From: an uncultured Bacilli bacterium
Lineage (GTDB): Bacteria > Bacillota_I > Bacilli_A > RF39 > UBA660
Assembly (NCBI GenBank): GCA_934149245.1
Contig: CAKPER010000006.1
Coordinates: 1-58,448, forward strand
Length of the DNA: 58,448 bases
Direction: 5' to 3'
Position numbers and translations under genes: made by a program. Positions 17,001 to 25,479 of this stretch are shown piece after piece. Positions within the stretch are counted from its first letter, which is position 1. Each line of letters opens with the position of its first letter. The notes below the pieces were generated by a model that made no database searches, was not told the origin of the DNA, and saw nothing but the letters and a program-made list of their open reading frames with translations.

Positions 17001-17029
17001 AAAACAGAAAAAAGAAAGGAAGAGATAGT

Positions 17030-17947
17030 ATGTTAAAAAAAATATCAATATTTATAGTAGCTTTTATGCTTAGTATTAATTTTGTAAGTGCTGATACATT
17101 AGACTGTAATAAGACTTTAAAAAGAGGAAGTAGAGGAGAAAATGTAAGGATACTTCAAGAAAAGTTAAATCAGTATATGAGTTGTTCATTAGAAGAAGAT
17201 GGTATATTTGGGAGTAAAACTTATGCTTGTGCTGTAAAGCTTCAGGATCGATATGGTTTAACAACAGATGGTATAGTTGGAAAGAATACTTGTAGTAAAT
17301 TGAATTCTGATTTGAATATTATAAAAGAAGAAAAAATGGATATAGTTGATGGTAATTATTTAATTGCATTATATAATAATTCTAATGTCTATATATCTCC
17401 TAATGATACTAGTGAGGTAATTGATAAAACTTCTTTTGGAACTATTTATCACTATGATGATGTTGTAGTGGAAAATGGTATTAAGTGGTTTCATATATAT
17501 TCTAATAATAATTCTAATGAAGGATATATTAAGAAAGAAAAAGTGTCTAGGAATTTTATTGTTGTAGATATAAGTGAGCAAAGATTAATATATTTTAAGA
17601 ATAAAAAAGTTATATTGGATACTAATGTTGTTACGGGTATGAAAAACAAGCATGATACTCCAGTTGGTCACTATACATTAAGATATGCAAATAAAGTAGC
17701 TGGAAAAACATTAAGAGGAAAAAATGATAATGGTACAAGCTATGCTTCTTATGTTGATTATTGGATGCCATTTATTACTGATAGAGGAATAGGATTCCAT
17801 GATGCAACTTGGCGTAGTGAAAGTGAGTTTAATGATAGTACATATATATATGATGGAAGTCATGGATGTGTAAATATGATACCAGGTCAGGCTCAAAAAT
17901 TATATAAAAGTATAAAGAGAGATACAGATGTAATTATTAAAAAATAG
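17030..17947 (+). CDS. Secreted L,D-transpeptidase (YkuD) with peptidoglycan-binding domain
   Basis: 305 aa. A signal peptide (about 1-21, likely cut near V-S-A/D) is followed by a PG-binding-1 module (L-K-R-G-S-R-G-E-N-V-R-I-L-Q...D-G-I-F-G...D-G-I-V-G). An SH3-like segment covers about 105-170. The YkuD catalytic domain begins at F-I-V-V-D-I-S-E-Q-R-L and contains G-I-G-F-H-D and the active-site S-H-G-C-V-N-M. It should form 3-3 cross-links or attach proteins to peptidoglycan outside the cell. Substrate Ddl products are made by the gene at 6175, if that ligase is canonical. It has its own promoter. Confidence 0.95.
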   Translation: MLKKISIFIVAFMLSINFVSADTLDCNKTLKRGSRGENVRILQEKLNQYMSCSLEEDGIFGSKTYACAVKLQDRYGLTTDGIVGKNTCSKLNSDLNIIKEEKMDIVDGNYLIALYNNSNVYISPNDTSEVIDKTSFGTIYHYDDVVVENGIKWFHIYSNNNSNEGYIKKEKVSRNFIVVDISEQRLIYFKNKKVILDTNVVTGMKNKHDTPVGHYTLRYANKVAGKTLRGKNDNGTSYASYVDYWMPFITDRGIGFHDATWRSESEFNDSTYIYDGSHGCVNMIPGQAQKLYKSIKRDTDVIIKK

Positions 17948-17960
17948 TTGCATTTTTTTC

Positions 17961-17989
17961 TTGACTTATACTTTGGTATAAACTATAGT
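17961..17989 (+). promoter_or_regulatory. Promoter of the first tandem paralogue
   Basis: TTGACT (17961-17966), 17 bases, TATAGT (17984-17989). The whole block through the SD is nearly repeated at 19108. Confidence 0.7.
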
Positions 17990-18015
17990 ATTACTACACG
18001 AAAGAAGTGGATATA

Positions 18016-19023
18016 ATGACAAGAGAATTTGTAATTCAAGATGATGGTTTAGTAAAGGTTGATAACAAAAGATTAATATCTTTTTCTGAATTTGAGAAAA
18101 TTATTTTAGAGGATATTCCAACTGAAAAGATTGAAGGTTTTGAAGTTAGATATGATCATTATTGTATAACATATTATGATAGAAGTGCTTGGCGTAGTTG
18201 GATTGAAATTCATTTTTCTAATCCTAATGTAATAAAAAACTATAAAATTAATTTTAATATTAATGAAGGTTCAAGAAAATTTTATATAACTTATTTATTA
18301 CTTTGGGGTAAAAATGGGGGAATGGATGCATTAAATGAAAAAGAGAAATTAATTTGTTTAAATTACTTCAAGGAAAATATACCTAAATTTAATTATAAAA
18401 TTTTATTAAAAGATATAGGATTTTTATTGGCTTTTTTAGTAACTATTGGGGGTATATTATTTGTTATTCCATCAGTTATCTGGTTGAAGTTTTTGATTGC
18501 GTTTTTAGTATCTTCTCCATTTGCATTTCATAAAGTGGGAAAATTTATTGAATTAAGTAATAAAAGAAAAGTATATCAACAAAAAATAGAATATTTGTCA
18601 AAAAAATTAAATTTGGAAAAAACTGATGATGATGTTATCTCAAAAGAGAAAAATTTGGATAAAGAACGTAATTTTAGTGATGGAGTATTGGAAGAGATAT
18701 ATGTTCTTTTAGATGAAGTATCAATAGTTAATGGTAAAGATAGAGATATAGTTATAGATAAAATAAAATTAATTTTAAAAGATTATTTAATGGAATTAGG
18801 AAAATTAAAAGAAAATGAAAATAGCTTTGGATATGATGAAAGATGTGTTTATTTAAAAAAAGAAACTTTTAAGAAGATAGCTATGCTAAAAATGGAAATA
18901 TCTATGTTACAGAAGTCAAGTAAACAAGAGAAGAGTTTAAATAATGATATAGAGACAATCGAGGAAAAAATAGAGAGTTTATCTAGTGATAAAAAAGTGA
19001 GAAGTAGGAAGAAAACTAAGTAA
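18016..19023 (+). CDS. Unknown membrane protein, tandem paralogue 1
   Basis: 335 aa from ATG 18016, chosen because it matches the start position of its downstream copy. An N-terminal soluble domain (about 1-130) has W-I-E-I-x-F-S-N-P-N-V-I and the shared F-N-I-N-E-G-S-R-K-F. Two closely spaced TM helices (about 137-180) form a hairpin. The Lys/Glu-rich C-terminal half is predicted coiled coil and ends in a basic tail. N- and C-terminal parts would both be cytosolic. I know no named family. The paralogue at 19162 shares the first 200 residues, while the coiled-coil halves differ in length and sequence. Confidence 0.65.
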   Translation: MTREFVIQDDGLVKVDNKRLISFSEFEKIILEDIPTEKIEGFEVRYDHYCITYYDRSAWRSWIEIHFSNPNVIKNYKINFNINEGSRKFYITYLLLWGKNGGMDALNEKEKLICLNYFKENIPKFNYKILLKDIGFLLAFLVTIGGILFVIPSVIWLKFLIAFLVSSPFAFHKVGKFIELSNKRKVYQQKIEYLSKKLNLEKTDDDVISKEKNLDKERNFSDGVLEEIYVLLDEVSIVNGKDRDIVIDKIKLILKDYLMELGKLKENENSFGYDERCVYLKKETFKKIAMLKMEISMLQKSSKQEKSLNNDIETIEEKIESLSSDKKVRSRKKTK

Positions 19024-19107
19024 GTTAGTTTTGGAAATAGTATTGTTTATGTATAGTATGTATAAAATAGCTAGTTAATATAATAGTTATTTTATTATAA
19101 TTTTATA

Positions 19108-19136
19108 TTGACTTATATTTTGATGTAAGTTATAGT
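19108..19136 (+). promoter_or_regulatory. Duplicated promoter of the second tandem paralogue
   Basis: TTGACT (19108-19113), 17 bases, TATAGT (19131-19136). The flanking bases TATTACT...CGCGAAAG match the upstream copy at 17961 closely, indicating that promoter and gene were duplicated together. Confidence 0.7.
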
Positions 19137-19161
19137 ATTACTGCGCGAAAGAGGGGATATA

Positions 19162-20523
19162 ATGTTAAGAACATTTATAATTCAAGATGATGGTTTAGTA
19201 AAGGTTAATAACAAAAAATTTATACTTTTTTCTGAATTTGAAAAAATTATTTTAGAAGATATTTTTGCAAAAGCAGAAGAAATTGATCCTTTAGTAGTTG
19301 GAAAGGATCATTGTTTTATAGAATATCAATATGAAGAATTGCCTAGTTGGATTGAAATTTCTTTTTCTAATCCTAATGTAATAAGAGATGGAAAGATTAA
19401 TTTTAACATTAATGAAGGTTCAAGAAAATTTCATACAACTTTGGCATTATTCTACGGTAAAAATGGACAAATAGATAAATTGGATGAAGAACAAAAGTTA
19501 ATCTTTTTAAATTACTTAAAGGGAAATATGCCTAAATTTAGTTCTAAAATTTTATTAAAAAATATAGGGCATTTATTGGTTTTTTCAGTAACCATTGGTG
19601 GTATATTATTTGTTATTCCACTAGTTGTACGATTAAAGTTTTTTATTGCGTTTTTTATGTATTTTCAATTTGCATTTCATAAAATAAAAAAATATATTAA
19701 AGTGGATGAAAAAAGAGAAATTTATAAGAGTAAAATAGAGCATTTATCTAAAGAGTTAGATGGTAATCAAAAGACTATAGAAAGAAAATGTGAGCAACAA
19801 GTTCAGGATTTTACTAAGCAACAAGCGAATATTTTAAATGATAGTTATAACTTTAATAATAGAACTTTAGAAGACGTTCATAATCTTTTAGATAAGATTT
19901 CTATTTTAAATCAAGAAGCAAAGAATACTTTACTTTTAAGAGTAGAGACTTTATTGAGCGATTATGAAAAAAGAGTAAAAGATATAGAAAAAAATAAAGA
20001 TACTGTTTTTTATTCAGATGATTATTTTAAATTAAAACAAGATGTTTACGGAGAGATATCCAAGATAGAACTTGAAATAGAAAAAATTTCTAAATGTGAA
20101 GAAACAGAGAAAAAAATGACTAAAGATTTAGAACAACTTAGAAGTGAAATAGAAATTTTGCAAGACAAAGAAGTAAAGTCTTTGATAGAAAATGCAACTT
20201 TGAATGATGTTAGTTATAAAGAAATTAATAACTATGATAGTGATAATGTTATTGTTGATAATGTGCAATACAATTTGACTTCTGCTTATGACAGAAAGAA
20301 ATTGCTTGAAGTGTTATCCAAAAGTGGTTGTATTGTTGGAAATGTAGAAGAACAAGATGTTGATGCAGATTTTTTAAAAATGATACTTTCATCAGCAAAT
20401 AGTGAAGCTTTTAAATTTGATGTTTCTAATCAATTTAGTGAATTAAAAGTTTTAAAAAGATTAATGTCTGATTTTTCTGATGATGAAGTGAAGCCTTATA
20501 CAAGAACAAAAAAATATAAATAA
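19162..20523 (+). CDS. Unknown membrane protein, tandem paralogue 2
   Basis: 453 aa. It has the same N-terminal domain as the preceding gene (I-I-Q-D-D-G-L-V-K-V, F-S-E-F-E-K-I-I-L-E-D, F-N-I-N-E-G-S-R-K-F) and a TM hairpin (about 138-180). A longer cytosolic coiled coil covers about 190-350. A C-terminal extension absent from paralogue 1 includes D-N-V-Q-Y-N-L-T-S-A-Y-D-R-K-K-L-L-E-V-L-S-K-S-G. The extension and the diverged coiled coils suggest functional specialisation after duplication. No enzymatic motif is seen. Confidence 0.65.
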   Translation: MLRTFIIQDDGLVKVNNKKFILFSEFEKIILEDIFAKAEEIDPLVVGKDHCFIEYQYEELPSWIEISFSNPNVIRDGKINFNINEGSRKFHTTLALFYGKNGQIDKLDEEQKLIFLNYLKGNMPKFSSKILLKNIGHLLVFSVTIGGILFVIPLVVRLKFFIAFFMYFQFAFHKIKKYIKVDEKREIYKSKIEHLSKELDGNQKTIERKCEQQVQDFTKQQANILNDSYNFNNRTLEDVHNLLDKISILNQEAKNTLLLRVETLLSDYEKRVKDIEKNKDTVFYSDDYFKLKQDVYGEISKIELEIEKISKCEETEKKMTKDLEQLRSEIEILQDKEVKSLIENATLNDVSYKEINNYDSDNVIVDNVQYNLTSAYDRKKLLEVLSKSGCIVGNVEEQDVDADFLKMILSSANSEAFKFDVSNQFSELKVLKRLMSDFSDDEVKPYTRTKKYK

Positions 20524-20605
20524 AAGATAAAAGCTATACGGAAAACTATGAGTAAGTGTCTTGGATATAACTGATTAATTTGTGATAACAAAAAAGTTCA
20601 CATTA

Positions 20606-20732
20606 ATGATTTCTTATTATACTTTTGAAAAATTTGAAGGTAAAGTAGTAAAAAAAATTAAAAAAAGGTTATTATTCTGTTTTAGAATGTAATAAAAATG
20701 GAATAGTAATAAGAAAGTATATAGATAATTGA
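20606..20732 (+). pseudogene. Possible remnant of a short gene in the 20524-20902 gap
   Basis: The 379-base gap after 20523 holds no intact gene. ATG 20606 opens a frame (M-I-S-Y-Y-T-F-E-K-F-E-G-K-V-V-K-K-I-K-K) that continues smoothly in another frame (Y-Y-S-V-L-E-C-N-K-N-G-I-V-I-R-K-Y-I-D-N, stop 20730-20732) if one base is shifted in the poly-A tract near 20655-20665. This could be a decayed small protein or chance. Confidence 0.25.
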
Positions 20733-20874
20733 TTGAAATAAGACAGATTATCAGAACAATTAACATTAGATAAAATTGAATAATTTATTGTTAACAAAAA
20801 GTAACTTTTAAAATATTAGAGTGTAACTCGAGTTTTTAAGCATAGCCATAACAATAATCTTTATAAGTGTCAGA

Positions 20875-20898
20875 GAAAAACCACCAGTTAGCTGGTGG
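20875..20898 (-). terminator. Terminator of the coiled-coil gene at 20903
   Basis: Perfect CCACCAG/CTGGTGG stem with a 4-base loop, GC-rich for this genome, followed by a T run on the minus strand. Confidence 0.8.
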
Positions 20899-20902
20899 AT
20901 AT

Positions 20903-21178
20903 TTACATAATATACATTGAATCATCAGGTTCATTATTTAATTTATTACTATTTGCATATGGAGTTTCTAATCTGGTTAGTCTTTGATCTAATCTTTTTA
21001 TTTGTCTTTCTAGTCTGGAAACTCTTTCGTTTAAGTCATTGAATTGACTGTTACTATAGTTATTTATAATTGGTGGGGTTTGATTTTGGGGTATTCCATT
21101 CATTTGATTACTCATATTTGGCATAGGATAAAATCCTCCATACCCATATTGTCCATAATACATATCTCTATCTTTCAT
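20903..21178 (-). CDS. Small coiled-coil protein with Tyr/Gly/Pro-rich head
   Basis: 91 aa. The head (about 5-40) is rich in Tyr, Gly, Asn and Pro (Y-Y-G-Q-Y-G-Y-G-G-F-Y-P), followed by a heptad-patterned coiled coil (L-N-E-R-V-S-R-L-E-R-Q-I-K-R-L-D-Q-R-L). The tail ends in acidic residues. The head composition resembles spore-coat or exosporium-type proteins, and sporulation genes are present in the window, but no family assignment is possible. Good SD (AAGGTG) and strong terminator support a real gene. Confidence 0.6.
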   Translation of the reverse strand: MKDRDMYYGQYGYGGFYPMPNMSNQMNGIPQNQTPPIINNYSNSQFNDLNERVSRLERQIKRLDQRLTRLETPYANSNKLNNEPDDSMYIM

Positions 21179-21292
21179 ATTTACACCTTCGTTTCAATTT
21201 ATTATATGTTTTTTTATTTGGATGTTTAATTAAATTTGACAATTTATCTATATTTGCTTATAATTATTATATAAGATAAGGAGTGTAGAGAT

Positions 21293-22249
21293 ATGAACAA
21301 TGAGCAATATCAGGGAAATGGTTTACCAAATATAAATCCTGTTTTGTCAGGAAGTACTCCACAAAGTACTAATTCTTCTAATAGTGGTTTTTCTAATTCT
21401 AACACTAATAATAATTTTACAAACATGAATTCTACTAATGATATTTTAAATATGCAACCAGTGGCTAGTTCGGAATTAGTTTCAAATAATAATGGTAATA
21501 TGATTAATCAAAATAATTCTGTTAACAATAATTTTGTATCATCTAGTAGTCCTAGCAATATTATTGGGGTTCAACCAGTAACATTGGAAAGTAATAATCA
21601 AATATCATTAACTGATGTTAATAATTCTAATCAGTTGCCAAGTTCTGCTACTACTACCAATGAAAATAATATTAATATGTTTGGTTTTTCAACTAGTAAT
21701 GAAGGAACAAATTCAGTTAGAAAAATGCCAGAGATGAAAGATACAAATAGTAATTTGCAAAGTAGCAATACTAATTATAATTCGTTTGATATAGGATTAA
21801 CGCAATCTAATTTTAATTCTGGTACTCAAGATAAGAATAATACTGGTATTCAGACTATCGTACCAAATAATTTAAATAATGTTACTAATGATACTCATAA
21901 TATTAATGATGTTGCGGCAAAAAACAATAGTGCTACAGCAATTAATGATATAAATTTAGGAGTTCCTCCTAAAAATGATTCTAATGATGTTGTTGGGGTT
22001 TCGGAATATTTAAAATATATAGTTATATTTTCTATACCAATAGTTGGGCTAGTCGTTCTCTTTAAAAAAGCTTTTAGTAATAAAGCAGAAAATCCTAATA
22101 TTAAAAATTTTGCTAAAGCTCAGTTAATATTATTAATTATAATGTTTATATTAGGAGGAGTAATTTCTTTCTTGGCATCATCTGCTATTAGTAGTAGCAT
22201 TAATGATGCAAGACAAAGTGATGGTACTACTAGTTATTATTCCGATTAA
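21293..22249 (+). CDS. Asn/Ser-rich protein with two C-terminal TM helices
   Basis: 318 aa. Residues 1-230 are low complexity, dominated by Asn, Ser, Thr and Gln, with recurring short motifs such as Q-P-V and N-x-x-S-S. Two TM helices follow (about 243-262 and 283-302) separated by a basic loop. The topology puts the disordered region on one face of the membrane, probably the cytosol. An AAGGAGTG SD precedes the ATG. It resembles the tail-anchored disordered protein at 51531 in architecture only. No function can be assigned. Confidence 0.6.
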   Translation: MNNEQYQGNGLPNINPVLSGSTPQSTNSSNSGFSNSNTNNNFTNMNSTNDILNMQPVASSELVSNNNGNMINQNNSVNNNFVSSSSPSNIIGVQPVTLESNNQISLTDVNNSNQLPSSATTTNENNINMFGFSTSNEGTNSVRKMPEMKDTNSNLQSSNTNYNSFDIGLTQSNFNSGTQDKNNTGIQTIVPNNLNNVTNDTHNINDVAAKNNSATAINDINLGVPPKNDSNDVVGVSEYLKYIVIFSIPIVGLVVLFKKAFSNKAENPNIKNFAKAQLILLIIMFILGGVISFLASSAISSSINDARQSDGTTSYYSD

Positions 22250-22289
22250 TAGTAAAAAGATTGTATATTTAGTCAGTAAAAAAGAGTAA

Positions 22290-22484
22290 ATAAATTTATT
22301 TTTGAATAACCCATAATATGATTTAACAGTATTAAAAGTCATTTCTAATAAATTAGCAATAGTAGATATACCTTTTCTAACTAAATCATAGACTAATGCT
22401 TTAATTATTTTGGTATTTTCTAATTTATTTTTAGTTTTTAATATAGTTTTTATAGTTATTTTCTATTTTTTGTGATAAAATCAT
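22290..22484 (-). pseudogene. Decayed small helix-turn-helix protein
   Basis: This lies in the 404-base gap 22250-22653, which has no intact gene. On the minus strand ATG 22484 opens M-I-L-S-Q-K-I-E-N-N-Y and stops early. One frame over, the reading continues L-E-N-T-K-I-I-K-A-L-V-Y-D-L-V-R-K-G-I-S-T-I-A and then L-L-E-M-T-F-N-T-V-K-S-Y-Y. This looks like an HTH (recognition helix T-F-N-T-V-K-S-Y-Y) with one frameshift, possibly from a small transposon or phage regulator. The 3' boundary is vague. Confidence 0.35.
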
Positions 22485-22488
22485 ATTA

Positions 22489-22555
22489 ACAACTTCTTTC
22501 GTGATTATTTTTTGCTAATATATTAAATCACAAATTAAAGAAGTTGTCTTTTTTT
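22489..22555. repeat. Long interrupted stem-loop next to the HTH remnant
   Basis: ACAACTTCTTT (22489-22499) pairs with AAAGAAGTTGT (22537-22547), and inner GTGATT pairs with AATCAC. A T run follows on the plus strand. On the minus strand the structure would cover the GAAAGAAG SD of the remnant at 22484. It may be a terminator, an IS end or a regulatory hairpin. Confidence 0.5.
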
Positions 22556-22653
22556 ATCAAATTATAAATTAAAAAAGTAAAAATGTTTTTTAAACTAAAG
22601 ACTTTTCACAAGAAATTTGGTACAATATATCTTAGTTAAGGAGCAGTGATAAA

Positions 22654-24303
22654 ATGACAAGTAAAGATTTAGCAAATTTAATTTTTCCTGATGTAAAGGA
22701 AACTATAGAAGATATAAGAAATAAATATCCTGAAAGAAAATTAAAAGAAGATGCAAAAGTTACTAGATTTGCACCATCACCTACGGGATTTTTTCATATT
22801 GGTGGATTATATCAATCATTAATTGCAAGTAATTTAGCTAAAAATACAGATGGCGTATTTTTTGTTAGAAATGAAGATACAGATACTAAAAGGGAAGTCG
22901 CAGGTGCTTCTAAGTTAATTATTGATACTTTAGAATATTATGATATTATGCCAGATGAGTATGAACTAGATGGTAAGATGGTAGGAGATTATGGTCCATA
23001 TTATCAGAGTGAAAGAAAAGAAATATATAAAGTATTTATAAAATATTTAATAGAAATAGGTCGAGCATATCCTTGCTTTTGTAGCAGAGAAAAACTTGAT
23101 GAAACTAGAAAAAAACAAGAAAGATATAAACAAAGAACGGGATATTATGGAATTTATTCTACCTGTAGAAAAATTACTATAGATTCTGCATATGATAGAA
23201 TAAAAAATGGTGAATCATATATAATTAGATTTAAATCTAAAGGAAATCCAGATGAAAGGTTTAAATTTGAAGATCTTGTTAAAGGTAGAATAATGATGCC
23301 GGAGAATGATTTAGATATTGTAATAATGAAAGATGATGGTTTACCTACATATCATTTTGCCCACGTGGTTGATGACTATCTAATGGGAACTACTCATGTG
23401 TGCCGTGGAGAAGAATGGTTAAGCTCTGTACCAATTCATATAGAGTTATTTAAAGCATTTGGTTTTAAAGTACCTAAATATATGCATACACCAAATATAA
23501 TGAAAAAGGAAGATGGAAAATATAGAAAAATTAGTAAAAGAAAAGATCCAGAAGCTTCTATGTCTTATTTTAGGGAACATGGTTATCCTAAAGAAGCTGT
23601 TATAGAGTCACTTATGACTATAATTAATACTAATTATGAAGAGTGGCATAGACAAAATAAAGATAAAACATATAAAGACTTTGTCTATAGTCCTAAAAAA
23701 ATGAGTGCATCTGGAGGACTATATGATTTAGATAAGTTAATTAATATTTCTAAGACAGTTATATCTAAAATGACTAAAGAAGAAGTTTATAAAGAATCTT
23801 ATGATTGGGCTTGTTCATACTCTGAAGAATTAAAAAAAATAATAGAACTAGATAAAGATTACTATATGGATATTTTAAATATAGAGCGTTGTCAGAAAAA
23901 GCCAAGAAAAGATATTGCTAAGTGGGAAGATGTTTTAGATAATATTTGGTATATGTATGATAACAAGTATAATAGTATTAATAAAGAATACGAGTGGGGG
24001 AATATCAAAACATCTACTGAAATAAGAGAAGTATTAGATATATATATGAAAGATTATTTTGATATATCTAATAAAGATAATTGGTTTGAGGGAATTAAAA
24101 ATCTAACAGATAAATTAGGATATGCTTCAAATATGAAAGAGTATAAAGAAAATCCAAGTAAGTATAAAGGAAATGTTGCTGATATTTCTACAGTTCTTAG
24201 AGTAGCCTTAACTACTAAAGCTATGACTCCTGATTTGTATGAAATAATGAGAATACTTGGACGTGATAGAATCATAGAAAGATATAATAATCTAAATTTT
24301 TAA
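22654..24303 (+). CDS. gltX: Glutamyl-tRNA synthetase
   Basis: 549 aa, longer than the usual ~485. The class I HIGH motif is F-A-P-S-P-T-G-F-F-H-I-G-G and the KMSKS-equivalent is R-K-I-S-K-R-K. The catalytic core also shows R-N-E-D-T-D-T-K-R and L-P-T-Y-H-F-A-H-V-V-D-D. The N-terminal 30 residues (I-F-P-D-V-K-E-T-I-E-D-I...) and internal insertions fit a divergent GluRS subgroup of Clostridia and relatives. It charges tRNA-Glu in the cytosol and, in organisms lacking GlnRS, also tRNA-Gln. No T-box leader is evident upstream. Confidence 0.92.
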   Translation: MTSKDLANLIFPDVKETIEDIRNKYPERKLKEDAKVTRFAPSPTGFFHIGGLYQSLIASNLAKNTDGVFFVRNEDTDTKREVAGASKLIIDTLEYYDIMPDEYELDGKMVGDYGPYYQSERKEIYKVFIKYLIEIGRAYPCFCSREKLDETRKKQERYKQRTGYYGIYSTCRKITIDSAYDRIKNGESYIIRFKSKGNPDERFKFEDLVKGRIMMPENDLDIVIMKDDGLPTYHFAHVVDDYLMGTTHVCRGEEWLSSVPIHIELFKAFGFKVPKYMHTPNIMKKEDGKYRKISKRKDPEASMSYFREHGYPKEAVIESLMTIINTNYEEWHRQNKDKTYKDFVYSPKKMSASGGLYDLDKLINISKTVISKMTKEEVYKESYDWACSYSEELKKIIELDKDYYMDILNIERCQKKPRKDIAKWEDVLDNIWYMYDNKYNSINKEYEWGNIKTSTEIREVLDIYMKDYFDISNKDNWFEGIKNLTDKLGYASNMKEYKENPSKYKGNVADISTVLRVALTTKAMTPDLYEIMRILGRDRIIERYNNLNF

Positions 24304-24321
24304 GAAAGAAGTGTGTTAAAA

Positions 24322-25437
24322 ATGAAAAAAAATATTCCAATAACATTACTTACAGGATATTTAGGTAGTGGAAAGACAACTTTGATAAATCATATCTTAA
24401 CTAATAATGATAATAAAAAAGTAGCAGTTATAGTTAATGATATTGGTGAAGTAAATATAGATGCTAACTTAATAGAAAACGGTGGTATGGTATCTAAAAA
24501 AGATGATTCATTAGTAGCTTTATCTAATGGATGTATATGTTGTAATTTAAAGATGGATCTTGTAGAACAAATTCTAGAAATAGTTAGACAAAATAAGTTT
24601 GATCATATAATAATAGAAGCTAGTGGTATTTGTGAACCTATTCCTATAGCTCAAACTATATGTATGATAAATGATATGTGTAATAGTGATGTTTGTTATT
24701 TAGATTCAATTTTAACTGTTACAGATGCTTTAAGGCTAGTTAAAGAATTTAATTGTGGTAATAATTTAATTAAGAATGATGTGGATGATGAGGATATAGA
24801 AAAGTTAATTATTGAGCAATTAGAGTTTTGTAATATAATTATTCTAAATAAAGTTGATGATATTACCAAAGAAGAGTTAAAACAAGTAGAAGCTATTATT
24901 AAAAGTATACAACCTAATGCTAAAATAATAGAAACTAATTATTCTAAAATTGATTTAAATTCTGTTTTTGATACTAAATTGTTTGATTTTGAAAGAGCAA
25001 CAATGTCAGCAGGTTGGATTGAAGCTCTTGAAAATCCTGAAGAGATAGATGAATCAGCTGAAGAATTAGAGTATGGTATTAGTACTTTTGTTTACTATAG
25101 AAGAGAATCTATGAATAGAAAGATGTTTTATGAATATTTAGATAGTACTTGGGATAAATCTATTATCAGGGTTAAAGGAGTAGTTTATTTTACTGATGAA
25201 GCTAATATGTCCTATATGGTTGAAAGTGCTGGTAATAGTAAAAATATTGTACCAACGGGATTATGGATATCTGAGATGGATAAGAAGGATCAAGATGCTA
25301 TATTAATAGCTAATCCTGATATTAGAGAAAGTTGGGATCCTGTATATGGAGATAAAATGATTAAGATAGTATTTATTGGTAAAAATATGGATAAAGAAGC
25401 CATAATTAATAAATTAGATAGTTTTATTGATTTTTAA
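24322..25437 (+). CDS. CobW/COG0523-family GTPase (metal chaperone type)
   Basis: 371 aa. It has Walker A G-Y-L-G-S-G-K-T-T-L and the metal-binding C-I-C-C motif (S-N-G-C-I-C-C-N-L), with an N-K-V-D guanine specificity motif and the CobW C-terminal domain (about 255-371). COG0523 proteins transfer Zn, Ni or Co to client proteins using GTP hydrolysis. The gene starts 18 bases after gltX and is probably co-transcribed. The client is not visible, and no Zur-like box is apparent to me. Start ATG 24322 is preferred over an upstream GTG because the AAGAAG SD is spaced for it. Confidence 0.88.
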   Translation: MKKNIPITLLTGYLGSGKTTLINHILTNNDNKKVAVIVNDIGEVNIDANLIENGGMVSKKDDSLVALSNGCICCNLKMDLVEQILEIVRQNKFDHIIIEASGICEPIPIAQTICMINDMCNSDVCYLDSILTVTDALRLVKEFNCGNNLIKNDVDDEDIEKLIIEQLEFCNIIILNKVDDITKEELKQVEAIIKSIQPNAKIIETNYSKIDLNSVFDTKLFDFERATMSAGWIEALENPEEIDESAEELEYGISTFVYYRRESMNRKMFYEYLDSTWDKSIIRVKGVVYFTDEANMSYMVESAGNSKNIVPTGLWISEMDKKDQDAILIANPDIRESWDPVYGDKMIKIVFIGKNMDKEAIINKLDSFIDF

Positions 25438-25479
25438 ATATAGTGATGTTATAATTTTATTATAGAAAAGAGGTATTAT

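Noticed and set aside
24054..24275. Minus-strand open frame inside gltX
   Set aside because: It is a shadow of the conserved gltX coding sequence without SD or family features.
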